From: Cacajao melanocephalus
Taxonomy: Eukaryota; Chordata; Mammalia; Primates; Pitheciidae
Direction of reading: 5' to 3'
Length of the DNA: 64,000 nt
NCBI GenBank assembly: GCA_963573385.1
Contig: CAUYLG010004967.1
Coordinates: 1-64,000 of the forward strand
Shown here: one piece after another, positions 1 through 15,345 of the stretch
How positions within the stretch are numbered: position 1 is the stretch's first letter
How the letters are laid out: each line of letters starts with the position of its first letter
Notes under the pieces: model-generated
The model's database searches: none
The model's input: only the letters and a program-made list of their open reading frames with translations
What the model was told of the DNA's origin: nothing
Position numbers and translations under genes: made by a program

Positions 1-655
1 TGGAGAGGATGTGGAGAAATAGGAACACTCTTACACTGTCGGTGAGAGTGTAAATTAGTTCAATCATTGTGGATGATAGTGTGGTGATTCCTCAAGGATC
101 TAGAACAAGAAATATACTTTGACCCAGCAATCCCATTACTGTGTATATACCTAAAGGAATATAAATAATTCTATTATAAGGATACATGCATGCTTATGTT
201 CCTTGCTGCACTATTCACAATAGCAATAACATGGAATCAATCCAAATGCCCATTAATGATAGACCAGGTAGAGAAAATTTGGTACATATACACCATGGAA
301 TACAATGCAGCCATAAAATGGAATGACATTATGTCCTTTGCAGGGACATGGATGGAGCTGGAAGCCATCATCCTCAGCAAACTAACAGTAACAGAAAACC
401 AAAAACCATATGTTCTCACTTATAAGTGAGAGCTACGCAATGAGAACATATGAACACAAGGAGAGGAATAACACACACTAGGACCTGGTGGTACAGGGGA
501 AGAGAGGATCAGTATAAAGAGCTAAGCATGCAAGGCTTAATACCTAGGTAATGGGTTGACAAGTACAGTAAACCACCATGGCACATGTTTAGCTATGTAA
601 CAAACCTGCATTTCCTGCATGTGTATCCTGGGAGTTAAAATTAAATTACATTAAA
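1..655 (+). mobile_element. L1 LINE, 3' end (ORF2 C-terminus plus 3' UTR)
   Basis: The sequence reads as the sense-strand end of a primate L1, entering the window already inside ORF2. The landmarks run in L1 order: the region encoding the ORF2 C-terminus (to about 429), then the 3' UTR with its typical 'accatggcacatg' and 'tgtatcctggga' stretches, then a decayed A-rich tail near 640-660. It is of the L1PA/L1PB type rather than an old L1M. The 5' part lies outside the window, so truncation cannot be judged. Confidence 0.9.
190..429 (+). pseudogene. L1 ORF2p C-terminal remnant (79 codons)
   Basis: This open frame matches the very C-terminus of L1 ORF2p, downstream of the cysteine-rich segment; the peptide includes TWNQSKCPLMID and YTMEYNAAIK. 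The methionine at 190 is internal to ORF2 and is not a real start. The frame is a surviving fragment with no endonuclease or RT domain, so it cannot encode a functional product. Confidence 0.85.
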
Positions 656-1439
656 TTTGAAAACCCGTAATGGTCACAAATGTGTAAACACTTAATAATA
701 GGGCCTCAAAAACACATGAAGCATGGTTGAAAAAAAATGAACAAAGCAACAGAAAATTCTATATTCTAAAGTAAGACATTTAAAAATACCTATTGAAGTA
801 TCTTGTGATAAACAAAAATTATCAATATATTTATAAAGGATCTAGACAACATTATTAACCACTAAAACAATTTGTCATGTTTGGAGCTCCACATCCAAAA
901 AGTAAAGAATGTATAGTTATTTTCTACTATGCATGTTAAATCCCCAAATATAGTTTATATACTGGACCATTAAAGAAGTCTTACTTAATTTAAAAGCATT
1001 AATATTGTATAGAGTATGCTCTTTGATCACATCAGAATTAAATGATAAATTGAAAAGAAAAATTGTAAAGCAAAACCTAAATACATAGAAATCGTATACG
1101 ACACTTCTGTAACATCCATATGTGAAACAATAAACCACAAGGGGCAAATTTTAAACTACATAATAACTAACACATAAATGGAACATAAAAATTACTGGAG
1201 TGGAGATAAATCTATTCTTTTGGGAGTATTCTGTATACTTACAAACACACTGTAAAAGAAGGTCTAGAATTAGTTACCAAATGTTCCAACAGAAACATGT
1301 AACCATAATTATGTATTAGGTGAGAACTGAAAAGGACCAATCATATATCACAAACAAATGGTATTAGCACCAGCAAACCAATGACAGTTTAACTTTCAAA
1401 TGCCAGTCAAGTTTATCTCAACAATAAGAAAAAAAATAT
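656..1439. other. unassigned AT-rich intergenic sequence
   Basis: I see no gene, RNA or recognisable repeat here. The 76-codon minus-strand frame at 917-1147 has no familiar motif and is of chance length for AT-rich DNA. Confidence 0.5.
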
Positions 1440-1790
1440 GGCCTGCTAGTATTTTGAAAGGGATAGCATTAAATTGGAGAGAATTGACATATTAAAAATA
1501 TTCAAACTTCCAAACTATGAACATGGCTTATCTCTGTACTTATCTAGGTCTTTTATCTCTTTCATCAGTATTTTTTAGTTTCTGCATAAAGATCTTCCAT
1601 CATTTTTCTTAGATTTATTACTAACTTTTTTCATGCTTTGATGTTATTACTTAATTTATGTGAGTCAAATTATTCATTAATGTTATATAGGAATACGATT
1701 GAGTGTTTTATATTGACCTTGCATCTTTCAACCTCATTAAATTTATATTTGGTGCAGAAATGTGTTGTTATTTTGTGGATTCCTTGGCCT
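1440..1790 (-). mobile_element. old L1M fragment (ORF2 region), antisense
   Basis: The plus strand carries the reverse complement of L1 ORF2 downstream of the RT core: 'gggatagcatta', 'ggagaattgacat' and 'cttccaaactatgaacatgg' appear in the usual antisense-L1 order. Many substitutions and small gaps indicate an old (L1M) copy. It is an internal fragment without 3' UTR or tail. Confidence 0.7.
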
Positions 1791-1926
1791 TTTATATTAA
1801 TTTATATTGAATTTTGTCTAAAGTCAAAAAGATAAATAACCAAATGTAAAGTATGGTCTTTGATTGGAGCCTACTGAAAGAAAAGGTAAATAATATATTT
1901 GGGGGATAATCAGTAAACATAGTATA

Positions 1927-2065
1927 AAAGAAAAATCTGGTGACAGAGGTTTTAGTTTCGTCAGATCATGGCCATGTAATAAAAAAGAAGAAGAAAAAAG
2001 TCAAGAAAACAGTGGCTGACGTCAGGAATAATTTTATATCATTTTTTTTTTGAATTACATCAATC
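1927..2065 (+). repeat. local direct duplication, copy A
   Basis: The stretch centred on 'gtcagatcatggccatgtaa' is repeated about 0.8 kb downstream (2743-2884) in the same orientation. Shared order: the 'tttagttt-gtcagatcatgg' block, an A/G-rich run, 'cagtg-ctgac', 'attttatatca', then 'aattacatcaat'. By eye the copies are roughly three-quarters identical with several small gaps. I do not recognise a named repeat family. Confidence 0.65.
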
Positions 2066-2742
2066 AAATGCCCACTGGGCAGTGAATAACCTTTGGAAAT
2101 TATTATTAAATCGTTAAGTGTGGTTTTGACAATTGGCTTTATTTGATTTACACTTAAATATCTTTTGATGAATATTCTTCAGGGACTATTACAGCAAAAT
2201 ATTAAAATGTATTATCAAATCTGTATGTATTTTAGGATTTGTTGTGTATTCATTTTTACTTTTATGTACATTTGGTCATTTTCATGGGAAAGAATAAGTA
2301 AATATCAATATTTGCGAGAGCATCACAATTGTACCTCACACTATCTTGGACCTAATTGTTTTATTAGAAATCTACAAACACTCTAATGGCACATTTTAGT
2401 GAGTTAGTTCTATTTATGCTGTTTGAAACACTGCAGATTACATCATTCAGTAATTTCCAAAGACATTTTAGGACTAATTTCTGGAGAATCCCTTGCTGAC
2501 TAATGGTTGTACTTTGTAATGTAATTAATAAATTCTACACATAAGAAGTTATTTTAATATTTAGGTTTGATATACATATATATACTCACATATAATGAAC
2601 AGATATGATCTGTAATTATGTATATATAAAATTCTATTTATCTTCTTTATGTGTAAAACAGATAATGTAAGCTATCTGCTGAGATGAGGTCAAACCATGA
2701 GAGACTAAATTACAGTTTAGAAAATAAAAACCAGTATTTCAT
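2066..2742. other. spacer between duplication copies
   Basis: AT-rich DNA with a short (TA)-rich patch near 2570-2590. No gene or repeat family is recognised; the 73-codon frame at 2165-2386 has no known motif. Confidence 0.5.
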
Positions 2743-2884
2743 AGAAAGAAAAACTGATGAGAGATCTTAGTTTTGTCAGATCATGGTCATGTAATAAGAA
2801 AGCCGAAGAAAAAGTCAACAAATCAGTGCCTGACACTTCAGATATCATTTTATATCAAAATATTTTTTCAAATTACATCAATAA
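2743..2884 (+). repeat. local direct duplication, copy B
   Basis: Second copy of the block described at 1927-2065, with 'gtcagatcatggtcatgtaa' near 2775-2794 as its clearest shared core. Divergence is too high for a recent event. Either an old local duplication or two insertions of an unnamed repeat would fit. Confidence 0.65.
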
Positions 2885-4022
2885 AAGGAGGTTTTAAAAT
2901 CTGACCTGGAGATTATTATGGGGTTAAAAACTTCCAGGCAGAGGAAATTGTATTTATGCAACCAACATGTATCCTTTCACAACCTATATTTATTGTATAG
3001 TGCCTTTCATCCTGAAGTGCTTTACAAATTTGATTTACAAACTCTGTGTACTGCAATAATTTTCATTTCTGAAATGCACCTCATGAGTTATGCATACATA
3101 TATTGCATTTTATGAATTTCAGGATATGGCAGAGCAATTCCCAAATATAACAGAGTTTGAAGTACTATTTTATGGCTGCATGAAAACAACATGACAAATT
3201 GCTTACTCTGGTTTCTCTGACAAATCTCTCTTTTCAGTAAGTGGAGATCTAATTGAAATGTATACTTCAACTTGCAGGCAGCAAAAGACAAAAAAATATC
3301 AACTAGGGGCTCACGAATGAGAGATGCATTAGTTAGCAAGAAATTTATTGGGTTACCACTGTGTATACAAAACTTATTTAGGTGCTACATGGGGAAATAA
3401 AAAGTACAGCCTCTGGTCTTGGTAATCATACCAATTAATTTGCACAGACAAAACATATCCACATCTGGATTTGAGAATTTTCTGTAAGTGGCAAACCAAC
3501 AGATGTGAGCAAACATATGGATCAAATTCAATTCACAAATGCTGAGTGAGTGCTGTGAGAATAGACTAATCAGAGCAGGACTGATTTTAATTCCTGAAGG
3601 AAGTAAATTTGAACCAGCTTTCTGCTGCTAGAAAGGCTAAAATACTCCTAATACTTACTGTGGACTTAGTAGTAACACTAATTGTACTTTTATTGTACTA
3701 ACAATACAAGAGTTTATATAATTTCTGTGTTTTTATTTTTTTGCTCATGTGATGGTTCATTCATTCCTTCATTCTTTCATGTATTCTACCACACATCCAT
3801 ATATATTCAACCATCAATTATTAAGGACTTCAAATACATCAGAAAAAGTGATAGAAATCAATGACAAACTAGGGAATCTATATCCTCAAGAGAGGACTAT
3901 TATTATTAAGACAATATGGTTTTAACTACCTGATAACACTCACACATTTAAACAATAATTATAGAGTGAAAAGACTAATAGCTAAATTCTGAACAATATC
4001 TGTTTGTATATACGAATATGGA
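2885..4022. other. unassigned AT-rich sequence
   Basis: No convincing gene. Weak similarity to very old mammalian repeats may exist around 2980-3080, but I cannot support a family name. Opposite-strand frames at 2918-3115 and 3088-3339 lack recognisable motifs. Confidence 0.45.
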
Positions 4023-4420
4023 TGTTATGGGTTAAAGTGTGTCCACTTTCCTCACAAATGTTGAAGTCCTAACTTCCAGTCCTACTTCTGAAGATGACTA
4101 TATTTGAAGATGAGACTATTACAGAGGTAACTAAGGTATAATTAGATCGTTACGGCAAGCCCGAGTCTGATACGGCATTTGTAACTATAAGAAGAGGAGA
4201 TCAGAACACAGACACACACAGAGTGAGAGATGACTCTGTGGGGACAGAGGCAGAAGGCAGTTGTCTCTAAGCCAAGGAGAGAGGCCTTAGAAAACACCAA
4301 ACCACAAGGACACTTTGATCTTGGACTTCTAACCTACAGAACTGTGAGAAAATGAATTTCTGCAGTAAAAGCCATCCTGTCTGAGGTATTTTGTTATGGC
4401 AGCCCTAGCAAACTAATATA
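4023..4420 (+). mobile_element. solitary MLT1-type LTR (ERVL-MaLR), sense
   Basis: Starts TGTTATGGGTTAAAGTGTGTCC and keeps the MLT1 landmarks in order: 'gttgaagtcctaacttccag', 'gatgactatatttg', 'ataagaagaggagatcagaa', 'gatcttggacttctaacct', 'gaactgtgag', and an end near 'agccctagcaaactaatata'. The length of about 400 bp is normal for a complete MLT1 LTR. No internal MaLR sequence is attached, so it is a solo LTR. No clean target-site duplication remains. Confidence 0.85.
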
Positions 4421-5873
4421 GTAAATCAGATAAATATCTAAATAAAGTCCTACATTGTTCCGATATCCTGATGCTTATGTATGAGATTTTTTCTTCAGCA
4501 GTTGACAAACTATTATTGTGTGACTATAATTGTTTAAATTACATTTTTGAAAAGTGTCTTATTAATAACACTATCAATTCAATAACATGAGAATCTTGGT
4601 AGAATATTCTCTAAAAATATATATGAAGGATGTTATAGCATATCTATATTTTTTTGTTCAAATTGCTTTTCATAAGAAACTGGAGGTGTATGTAAGTTTT
4701 CTTATGACAAAAACAATGTTTCCCTCAAGATACAGTAAAGCATATTTTGAATTCAGAGAGAGGAAGCCTAGAGTTAGGTAAGACGAGGGAGAAGTAAGGA
4801 AGATGGGCTGTGGAGAAATAAATTAATAAAATAAATATTAAAAGAAAATGGGAATATAGTTTTAACTTATTGATGATTACTATTCTAAATTACCTTTAGA
4901 AAAACAGATGATGGGGAAATAAAAACTGAATCACCCTTGATATAGTTTACTTCTTAAATATTTTTTTCTTTATTTCTTTCTCTGTCTGGAAGTACATGTT
5001 TATCTTGAAAACTTATCTCCTTTCTTTTGGAGTTTCCTGAGTATACACAAGACCTTTGTTTCTATGTGAATGTGAATTTGGTTTTTGAGACTATGAGCAA
5101 ATTAGTTGAACTGCAGTAAAATTTATGATGGAAACTCAGCTATATTGTTTTATGATTAATATGTTAATAAGCTAATTTATTCATAAAATATGTGTAGATG
5201 TAATCACATTAATAAATTAAGCTTACATAAACCTTTAACATCATGCAGCTAAAGAAAGCATGTTGATCTGGGTAATATGGTAATTATATTTTATATGTAG
5301 AATTTACACAGGATTTTGTGCTTTTGAATTGCTTCTGTGGTCAAGTGATCATATCCAAATAACATTATAAATTAACATTGACTTCAGAGATGAGCAATCA
5401 GAAAATTAGAAGTTAAAAGCATTGTATATAGCAGTATGTGTAGATAATACAATGCCAAATACAATTAACTTATCTGAAAAAAATATACATACCAAAGAAA
5501 TATAAGTACTTACAATCCAGAGATAAATTCTCCAAAATAAAATATATGATTCATTAATATGTAGAACTACTGAATAAATGGTTCTTATTTTTGACATTCT
5601 TCTACTCAAAAATTGGATTTGTTTTCTTAAGGCTTTAATGAGGGCATATTATTAAAACAAAACTTTCTATCTCATTCTTGAAACTGATTTATTAATAGAA
5701 ACTATACTATTTCCCAGAATTGTTTTATTACTACAAATATCCAAATTCATACTTTGAATTTATAATGCCTAAATAATGAAATAATATTATATACTTTTAA
5801 AGTTTATTAAAATCAGTAATACAAAAAATCTAAGCTTGAAAGTAGAGTAATATGCTAATAATTATAGTAATAT
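4421..5873. other. unassigned AT-rich sequence
   Basis: No gene, RNA or repeat recognised. Short frames at 4587-4781 (+) and 5406-5609 (-) have no familiar motif. Confidence 0.5.
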
Positions 5874-5886
5874 TAAAATAGCTAAT
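5874..5886 (+). repeat. L1 target-site duplication, 5' copy
   Basis: 'taaaatagctaat' here is repeated exactly at 9068-9080, flanking the sense L1 between them. The next bases (cct versus tct) nearly extend the match. The A-rich start is consistent with L1 endonuclease-primed insertion. Confidence 0.8.
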
Positions 5887-9067
<3,181 letters not shown>

Positions 9068-9080
9068 TAAAATAGCTAAT
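9068..9080 (+). repeat. L1 target-site duplication, 3' copy
   Basis: Exact second copy of 'taaaatagctaat', directly after the L1 A-rich tail; partner at 5874-5886. Confidence 0.8.
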
Positions 9081-9584
9081 TCTTTTGAGTATTTATAGGG
9101 TCCATTAACTAGGCTTAACCATTGACCAGTTGTTCCAGTTGTTCATATGATCATCATTGTTAATGCTATTAAGATGTTCTTATTGACTATTTGAAGATAG
9201 TGCAACTTTTGAAAAATTGCCATGTCATCAAAATTATAGAGTGAAAATTAAATGCAAAATTAGACAAAAGTGTAAAAAGATGGTAAAAGAACAGACATTT
9301 AGGTAAATATATAAATTGATAAAGATATATGGGGACATAGATATAGGTACAGACATATATTTCTCTGCATTTATTCAGTTTCTCCTAGTTTCTCATTTGT
9401 CAGTAAAATCAAAGGATAATTTACCCACATTTAGAGACTATGAAACATAACCTGAAAAGATGAATATTCTCAATTACTTTCAAAAATTAATGTCATATGT
9501 TTGACTTTAATAATAAACAGTGGCAAAGGGTAGAAAATATATCCATAAAAGTAAGTTTTACTTTTATTTTCTTTCTTTGTTTCC
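9081..9584. other. unassigned sequence between L1 and Alu
   Basis: No gene or repeat family recognised. Confidence 0.5.
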
Positions 9585-9918
9585 TTCTTTTTTCTTTTTT
9601 GTTTTGAGACAGAATCTCACTCTCACCCAGGCTGGAGTGAAGTGGAGATACCACAGCTCACTGTAGCTTCCACCTCTCTGGCTCAAGGGATCCTCTCACC
9701 TCAGCACTGCAAGTAGCTGGTACCACAGGTGTGTGCCACCACAGCTGGTTAACTTTTTACTTTTTTTCGTTTTTTTTTTTTTGTTTGTTTGTTTGTTTTG
9801 TTGGAGACACGTTTCGCTATATGGTCCAGGCGGGTTTCAAATTTCTGGGCTCAAGGGATCCTCCCACCTCAGGCTCCCAAAGTGCAGGGATTACAGGTGC
9901 AAGCCACAGTGGTGGGCC
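9585..9918 (-). mobile_element. Alu, old (AluJ-like), antisense
   Basis: A T-rich run (the reversed A tail) leads into 'gagacagaatctcactctca', the left/right monomer landmarks 'ggctcaagggatcctc' (twice) and 'ggattacaggtgcaagccac'. Both monomers are present. The middle A-rich linker has expanded to a T-run plus (GTTT)n at about 9768-9800. Many substitutions suggest AluJ age. The frames at 9731-9949 and 9733-9966 are only reversed Alu. Confidence 0.9.
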
Positions 9919-10387
9919 ACATCATTTTACATTTCTAAACAGTTTTTGAGAACTCTGCATTATTGAGAACATATTGTGACCAGTATACACATCTTTACTT
10001 AGTATTGGTATATGTGGTGATAAATGCTTTCAGTGTGGAAAGGTTATAGGCATATGCAATGTGTTCACACATAAGTAAAGCAACTCTGTTGGGAAATTAG
10101 GTAAAGAAAGAATTTAATTAAATAGAATAGTGCTTTAAATTTATGCAATATTTGTGAGTTTCAATGCAATATTTAAACAGTGATTGTTTTAATGAATATA
10201 GATGATAAAAGTGGTTCCTACAGGCTCCTAATGCACTTTTATCCATATAATTTTACATGCAAATGTATTAAGATTTTAGTGCTTAAACTCTAAATATTTT
10301 ATTTTTCTATTGTCAGTGTTAGATGTGTTGGCTAAAAACTGTGCAATTGAACAAAGTGAGTGTTAGAGATGTTAAGAAGTGTATCTT
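9919..10387. other. unassigned sequence between Alus
   Basis: AT-rich, no recognised feature. Confidence 0.5.
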
Positions 10388-10695
10388 GGCCTGGCGTGGT
10401 GGCTCCAGCCTGTAATCTCAACACTTTGGGAGGCTGAGGCAGGTGGATCACGAGGTCAGTAGTTCGAGACCAGCCTGACCGACACGGTGAAACCCTGTCT
10501 CTACTAAAAAAATACAAAAAATAGCTGGGCGTGATGATGTGTGCCTGTAATCCCAGCTACTCAGGATGCTGAGGCAGAAGAATCACTTGAACCCAGAGGA
10601 GGAGGTTGCAGTGGGCCGAGATTGCACCACTGCACTTCAGCTTGGTCGACAGAGCAAGACTCTGTCTCAAAAACAAAAAACAAAACAAAACAAAA
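10388..10695 (+). mobile_element. AluS-like SINE, sense, with target-site duplication
   Basis: Full dimeric Alu from 'ggcctggcgtggtggctcc' to 'gcaagactctgtctc' with an A-rich (CAAAA)n tail. The flanks repeat 'gtatctt' with similar preceding bases (10377-10387 before, about 10696-10706 after), as expected for an L1-mobilised insertion. Intermediate divergence suits AluS. Confidence 0.93.
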
Positions 10696-10706
10696 ATTGT
10701 ATCTTA

Positions 10707-12033
10707 TTACATAGCTAATACATACTTGTGTTATACCTAAATAAAAATCAAATTTAAAATGTATTAATTAGAAAAATTACCTCTTTTGCGAAATGTAGTA
10801 TCAGCCACAAAATACATTTTTATCTATGTTTTATTTATGCACTTACTATCTCTTCCTCGGAAAAAGCGGCTACATTTTGTAAACTGTATGTGATACCATG
10901 CCAGAAGATCTTAGACCCAGACAACATATTGTTCAAAGCTGAACTTGGGCCTTTAACACTGAACCAGGGTCATTTATCAAGGATTCAAAGACATATGACC
11001 ATATGTCTGATACTAAGCCCACATAGGCCAAATTGGAAGTGAATCAAGATACACATTCTCAAAAGTCAGGGAAGAAGAGAAGTGCTATATAAGAAAGAAT
11101 CCAAATATGTGCCAGGATAAAACCCAGGTTAATAATTTGAGTTGGTCTTCAAAATATTTCTGAAGTTTTTAAAAGTTATGCTGTTAGATTCTTGGCTACA
11201 ACAGTTAAAGATATTGACAGATATAGAATGTATGATACTTTCCTTAGTGAGATTTTTATGTCTTTTGTAGTCATATAAAATCTTCAAGTAATTATCATAT
11301 CAGAGATTATTTGCAAACATACATTTTCACATGTAATTTCAATTTGAACTGAAGAGTATATATATGCAAAATGCAGTACTTCTGAACACAAGTATTATCT
11401 TTATATTCAAGATTGGTAATCCACCTGTAATGCATTGGTAATTCACCTGTAATGCATCAGAAAATGCCATGTCAGCTGGTTAGACCAGAGTCGATTTTGA
11501 ATTGGTTATTGCTCATGTTTTACCAGTTAAAGAATGTGTGTCTGCTCTAGACAAAATATTGTACTATTCATTCCAGTCTGCCTTTGTGTATACTGACAGA
11601 AAAAAAAAATTGAGGACCGTATCCATTTTTAACTTGCTTACGTAGTCATGTACAAATTTATATAGGATAGCCCTGTTATAGATATAAACTTTGTCATTTC
11701 CAATACCATATTTGCTCATAACAGCAGTTATATAATGTGGCAGGTATCATTTCCTTTTTTTCTAGAAGAGATTTGAAGGTACGTGAGGAACAGAAACAGA
11801 AAGCATGGTGTTCTGTGTTCAAGCTCCTGTTTTATCTTCAAGTCAACAGTACACAACTAATAAGTATCAAAATCACTGACAAAGAATTACAGAATGCAAT
11901 GTCTGAAACTTATCTGAGACACATTCAGATAGAATTAATTTTGGTCAAGCTTAGACATAGATATTTTGTTTTAAGTCTTCAGTTGATTCTTAACTACACA
12001 TTTGGAAAGAATAGACATGCATTAAAATAGACA
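10707..12033. other. unassigned sequence
   Basis: No gene found. The 97-codon plus frame at 11737-12030 runs up to the Alu and has no recognisable domain. A short near-duplicate 'attggtaat-cacctgtaatgc' occurs twice at about 11413-11457. Confidence 0.45.
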
Positions 12034-12363
<330 letters not shown>

Positions 12364-12414
12364 TCATTAAAAATGGTAAAATAATTTTGGGTTTGCTCAA
12401 TGTTGATACAATAA

Positions 12415-12740
12415 TAATTATATATCATATATATGTCTCCAACAATATATATTGGATTATACATAATATATGATAAATAAATTTGTATATTACATAAGTT
12501 TATGTATAAATATTTGTATATAAATATGTAATTATTATATAGATATATAACAATATAAATATATAATATATATTTTATCTAGACATATTCATTTAAATAT
12601 AACATATAATATAAACACAAAATAATTGTACATAATTATAATATATAATGATATATATTAATTATATAATATATATTTTATATATGTACATAATTATAGG
12701 TAATATATAATATTATTGGATCCATATATGTATATATATG
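12415..12740. repeat. (TA)-rich low-complexity tract
   Basis: Roughly 325 bases made almost wholly of A and T in alternating runs (TATATA, ATAATATAT, TTATATAT). It has many short self-complementary segments. No exact long microsatellite core remains. Confidence 0.8.
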
Positions 12741-13793
12741 TCTCCTAATTTTATGAACTGAAAAATAACAAACTATAAAGATCTATATAGATCATATGAT
12801 TTAAGTTATTGCTTGGTTTATGAATATAGGTTTTTGAAGAATTAAACATTGCATCAATCTAATAATAATTCTCCCATTCTTAATATATAATCTCAGCATT
12901 TTTTCAGGAATTCTATTTCTTCATCATTTATGCATAAGGTTTCTCTTGTCTCTGGATAGATAAAAATATAGAGGTAGTGAACTGTAATGGATATATTAAA
13001 TAATATACTTGAATATTAGATGTTAAAAGATCCTACATTTTTGGAAACACTGTTTATACACCCACAAATATGTTTACAAGCATGTATTTATTCATGTAGA
13101 ATGTGTATCATATACATACGTGCACACCTACACAGTCTCTATTCCTATACTATCTTTTACTTACATTTTCAGAATTTCATAATATATGAGAATATATTTT
13201 TTTTTCAAAATGCAAGCTTGTACCAAGGCAGAATTAATTTATCTACTTTAAAATAGAATTTCCTTTGAAAAAAAGTGACAACTTATGTTTAATCAAATAG
13301 CAAGAGAAAATTTATCTCAGATGTAACTCAATAAGTGCAAAAGCTTTTCTAACTTGTAAAAATTACTAGTTTCCTCTGCTTCCTGACAGGCTTATATAAA
13401 GAATGGCAATTAAAGATCCATTGAGTGAATGTGAAGCATAATAAAAAACATTAGGATGATGAGAAGAGGAAACTGACAAAAAATGAAATTTCTGGGAAAT
13501 CAAAACTAAGGAAAGAAAAGTAGAAAATTAGAAGGCAAATAGCAAGAAAAGAATCAATAAAGGGGATACTGAATATAAATTTAGAAATCGTTTAGAACAT
13601 CTTCTCAATATTGAGAACAAAACTCATTAATACCAATTGTGTGACTAAGTCTTCTCTCTTAAAATCTAAATGAATTTCTTTTCCTTTGTATATTTTTAAA
13701 CCTTGACATGGTTTAATAAACAATATCTTGTTTGCATAATGCCATTATATTCAGATGAATGAAATATCCCCCTGTTCCTACAATTTTACTGAA
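12741..13793. other. unassigned AT-rich sequence
   Basis: No recognisable gene or repeat. The 78-codon frame at 13020-13256 has no known motif. Confidence 0.45.
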
Positions 13794-14050
13794 ATTTTAT
13801 GAATTCTAACAGTTTTCTTGTGGAGTCTTTAGGTTTTTCCAGATATAAAATTATACCATCTGCCAATAAGGATAATCTGACTTACCAGTTTGGATGCCCT
13901 TTGTATCTTTTTCTTATCTGAACTTTCTAGCTAGGACTTCCAGTACTGTGTTGAATAACAGTGGTGACTGGACATCCTTGTCATGTTCCAGATATTAGAG
14001 GAAAGGTGTTCAGTTTTTCCCCGTTCTGTATTATACCAGCTGTGGAAAAT
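13794..14050 (-). mobile_element. L1 ORF2 (RT region) fragment, antisense
   Basis: The plus strand shows the reverse of the L1 RT core: 'aggtttttccagatataaaa', 'ctgccaataaggataatctg', 'ctagctaggacttccagtac', 'ggtgactggacatccttgtc', 'cagtttttccccgttc'. It is an old, gapped copy. It lies next to, but does not continue in order into, the inverted L1 that follows, so I treat it as a separate and probably older element. Confidence 0.8.
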
Positions 14051-14162
14051 TCAGCTGATGTAAGCCATGTTTACAGTACAAGTGTTAATGTATTTAATAA
14101 TTCTTACTGTTTGTTCACTTCAGTGTTTTTGTCAAACATTAGTTATTGTCTTATTTTATTTT

Positions 14163-15345
14163 CAACTTTTGTTTTAGATTCACCAAGTACATGTGCAGGT
14201 TTGTTACAAAGGTCTATTTTGTGGTGCTGAGGTTTGGGCAATGATTGAACCTGTCACGGAAGAAGTAAGCATAGTACACAATAGGTAAGTTTTCAGTTTT
14301 GCCCCACTTCCCCTATCCTCAGTCTAGTAGTCACCAGTTCCTATTATTCCTATCTTTATGCCTGTGTGCACTCAATGTTTAGCTCCCAGTTATAATTGAG
14401 AACATGCTGTATTCACTTTTCTGTTTCTGCATTAGTTTGCTTTGGATAACGACCTCCAGCTCCTGGAAGTCCTAGTCAGAGCAATCAGGCAAGAGAAAGA
14501 AATAAAAGGCATCCAAAGAGGAAAAGAATTAAAACCATCTCTCTTCATTAATGATATTATTCTATACTTAGAAAAACTTAAAGACTTTACTGATAAACGA
14601 CTTCAGTAAAGTCTCAGGTTACAAAATCAATGTACAAAAATCAGTATCATTTCTATACACCAATAATGTTTTAGCTGAGAGCCAAATCAAGAGCACAATT
14701 CCAATTTCCATAGCCACACACAGAAAATGAAATACCTAGGACTATAGCTAATTAAGGAGATGAAGAACTATAAAACACTTCTGAAAGAAATTAGAGATGA
14801 TGCATGCAAGTGCAAAAAGCTTCCATGCTCATGGATTGGAAGAACCAGTATCATTAAAATGACCATACTACACAAAGCAATTTAAACATTCAACACTATT
14901 TTTATCAAATTACTTAACATCACTTTTCAGAGAATTAAAAAGAAATTATTCTAACGTTTACAAGAAACCAAGAAAGAGGCCAAATAGCCAAAGCAATCCT
15001 AAGTAAAAAGAACAAAGCCGGAAACATCACATTTTGAATTGAGCATCACTCAATTTCAAACTATACTACAAGCCTACAGTAAACAAAACAACATGGAACT
15101 GATACAAAAACAGAAACATGGACTGGTGGAACAGGATAGAGAATACAGAAATGAAGTCACCCACTTACATCCATGTAGTCTTAGAAAAGCTTGATAAAAA
15201 TAAGCAATGGGAAAAAGACTCCCACTTCAATAAATGAAGCTGGGGTAACTGACTGTCATGTGCAGAAGACTGAAACTGGACCCCTACCTACCACAATATA
15301 CAAAAATTAACTCAAGATGGATTAAAGATTTAAACATAAAACTTT
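14163..15345 (-). mobile_element. L1 with inverted 5' segment (twin-priming type structure)
   Basis: Two L1 blocks meet head to head at about 14463/14464. Block 14163-14463 is antisense and holds the L1 3' UTR plus the last bases of ORF2 ('gtacatgtgcaggtttgtta', 'attagtttgctttggataac'). Block 14464-15345 is sense and covers ORF2 from just before the RT active site ('cagagcaatcaggcaagaga') to well past it. Read on the minus strand this is 5'-inverted segment, 3' segment, A tail: the layout made by twin priming, with the intervening ORF2 part missing. In the sense block the aligned F-A-D-D codons (14544-14555) read F-I-N-D, so the first catalytic Asp is lost. Two separate insertions remain possible because I could not define flanking duplications. 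Confidence 0.7.
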
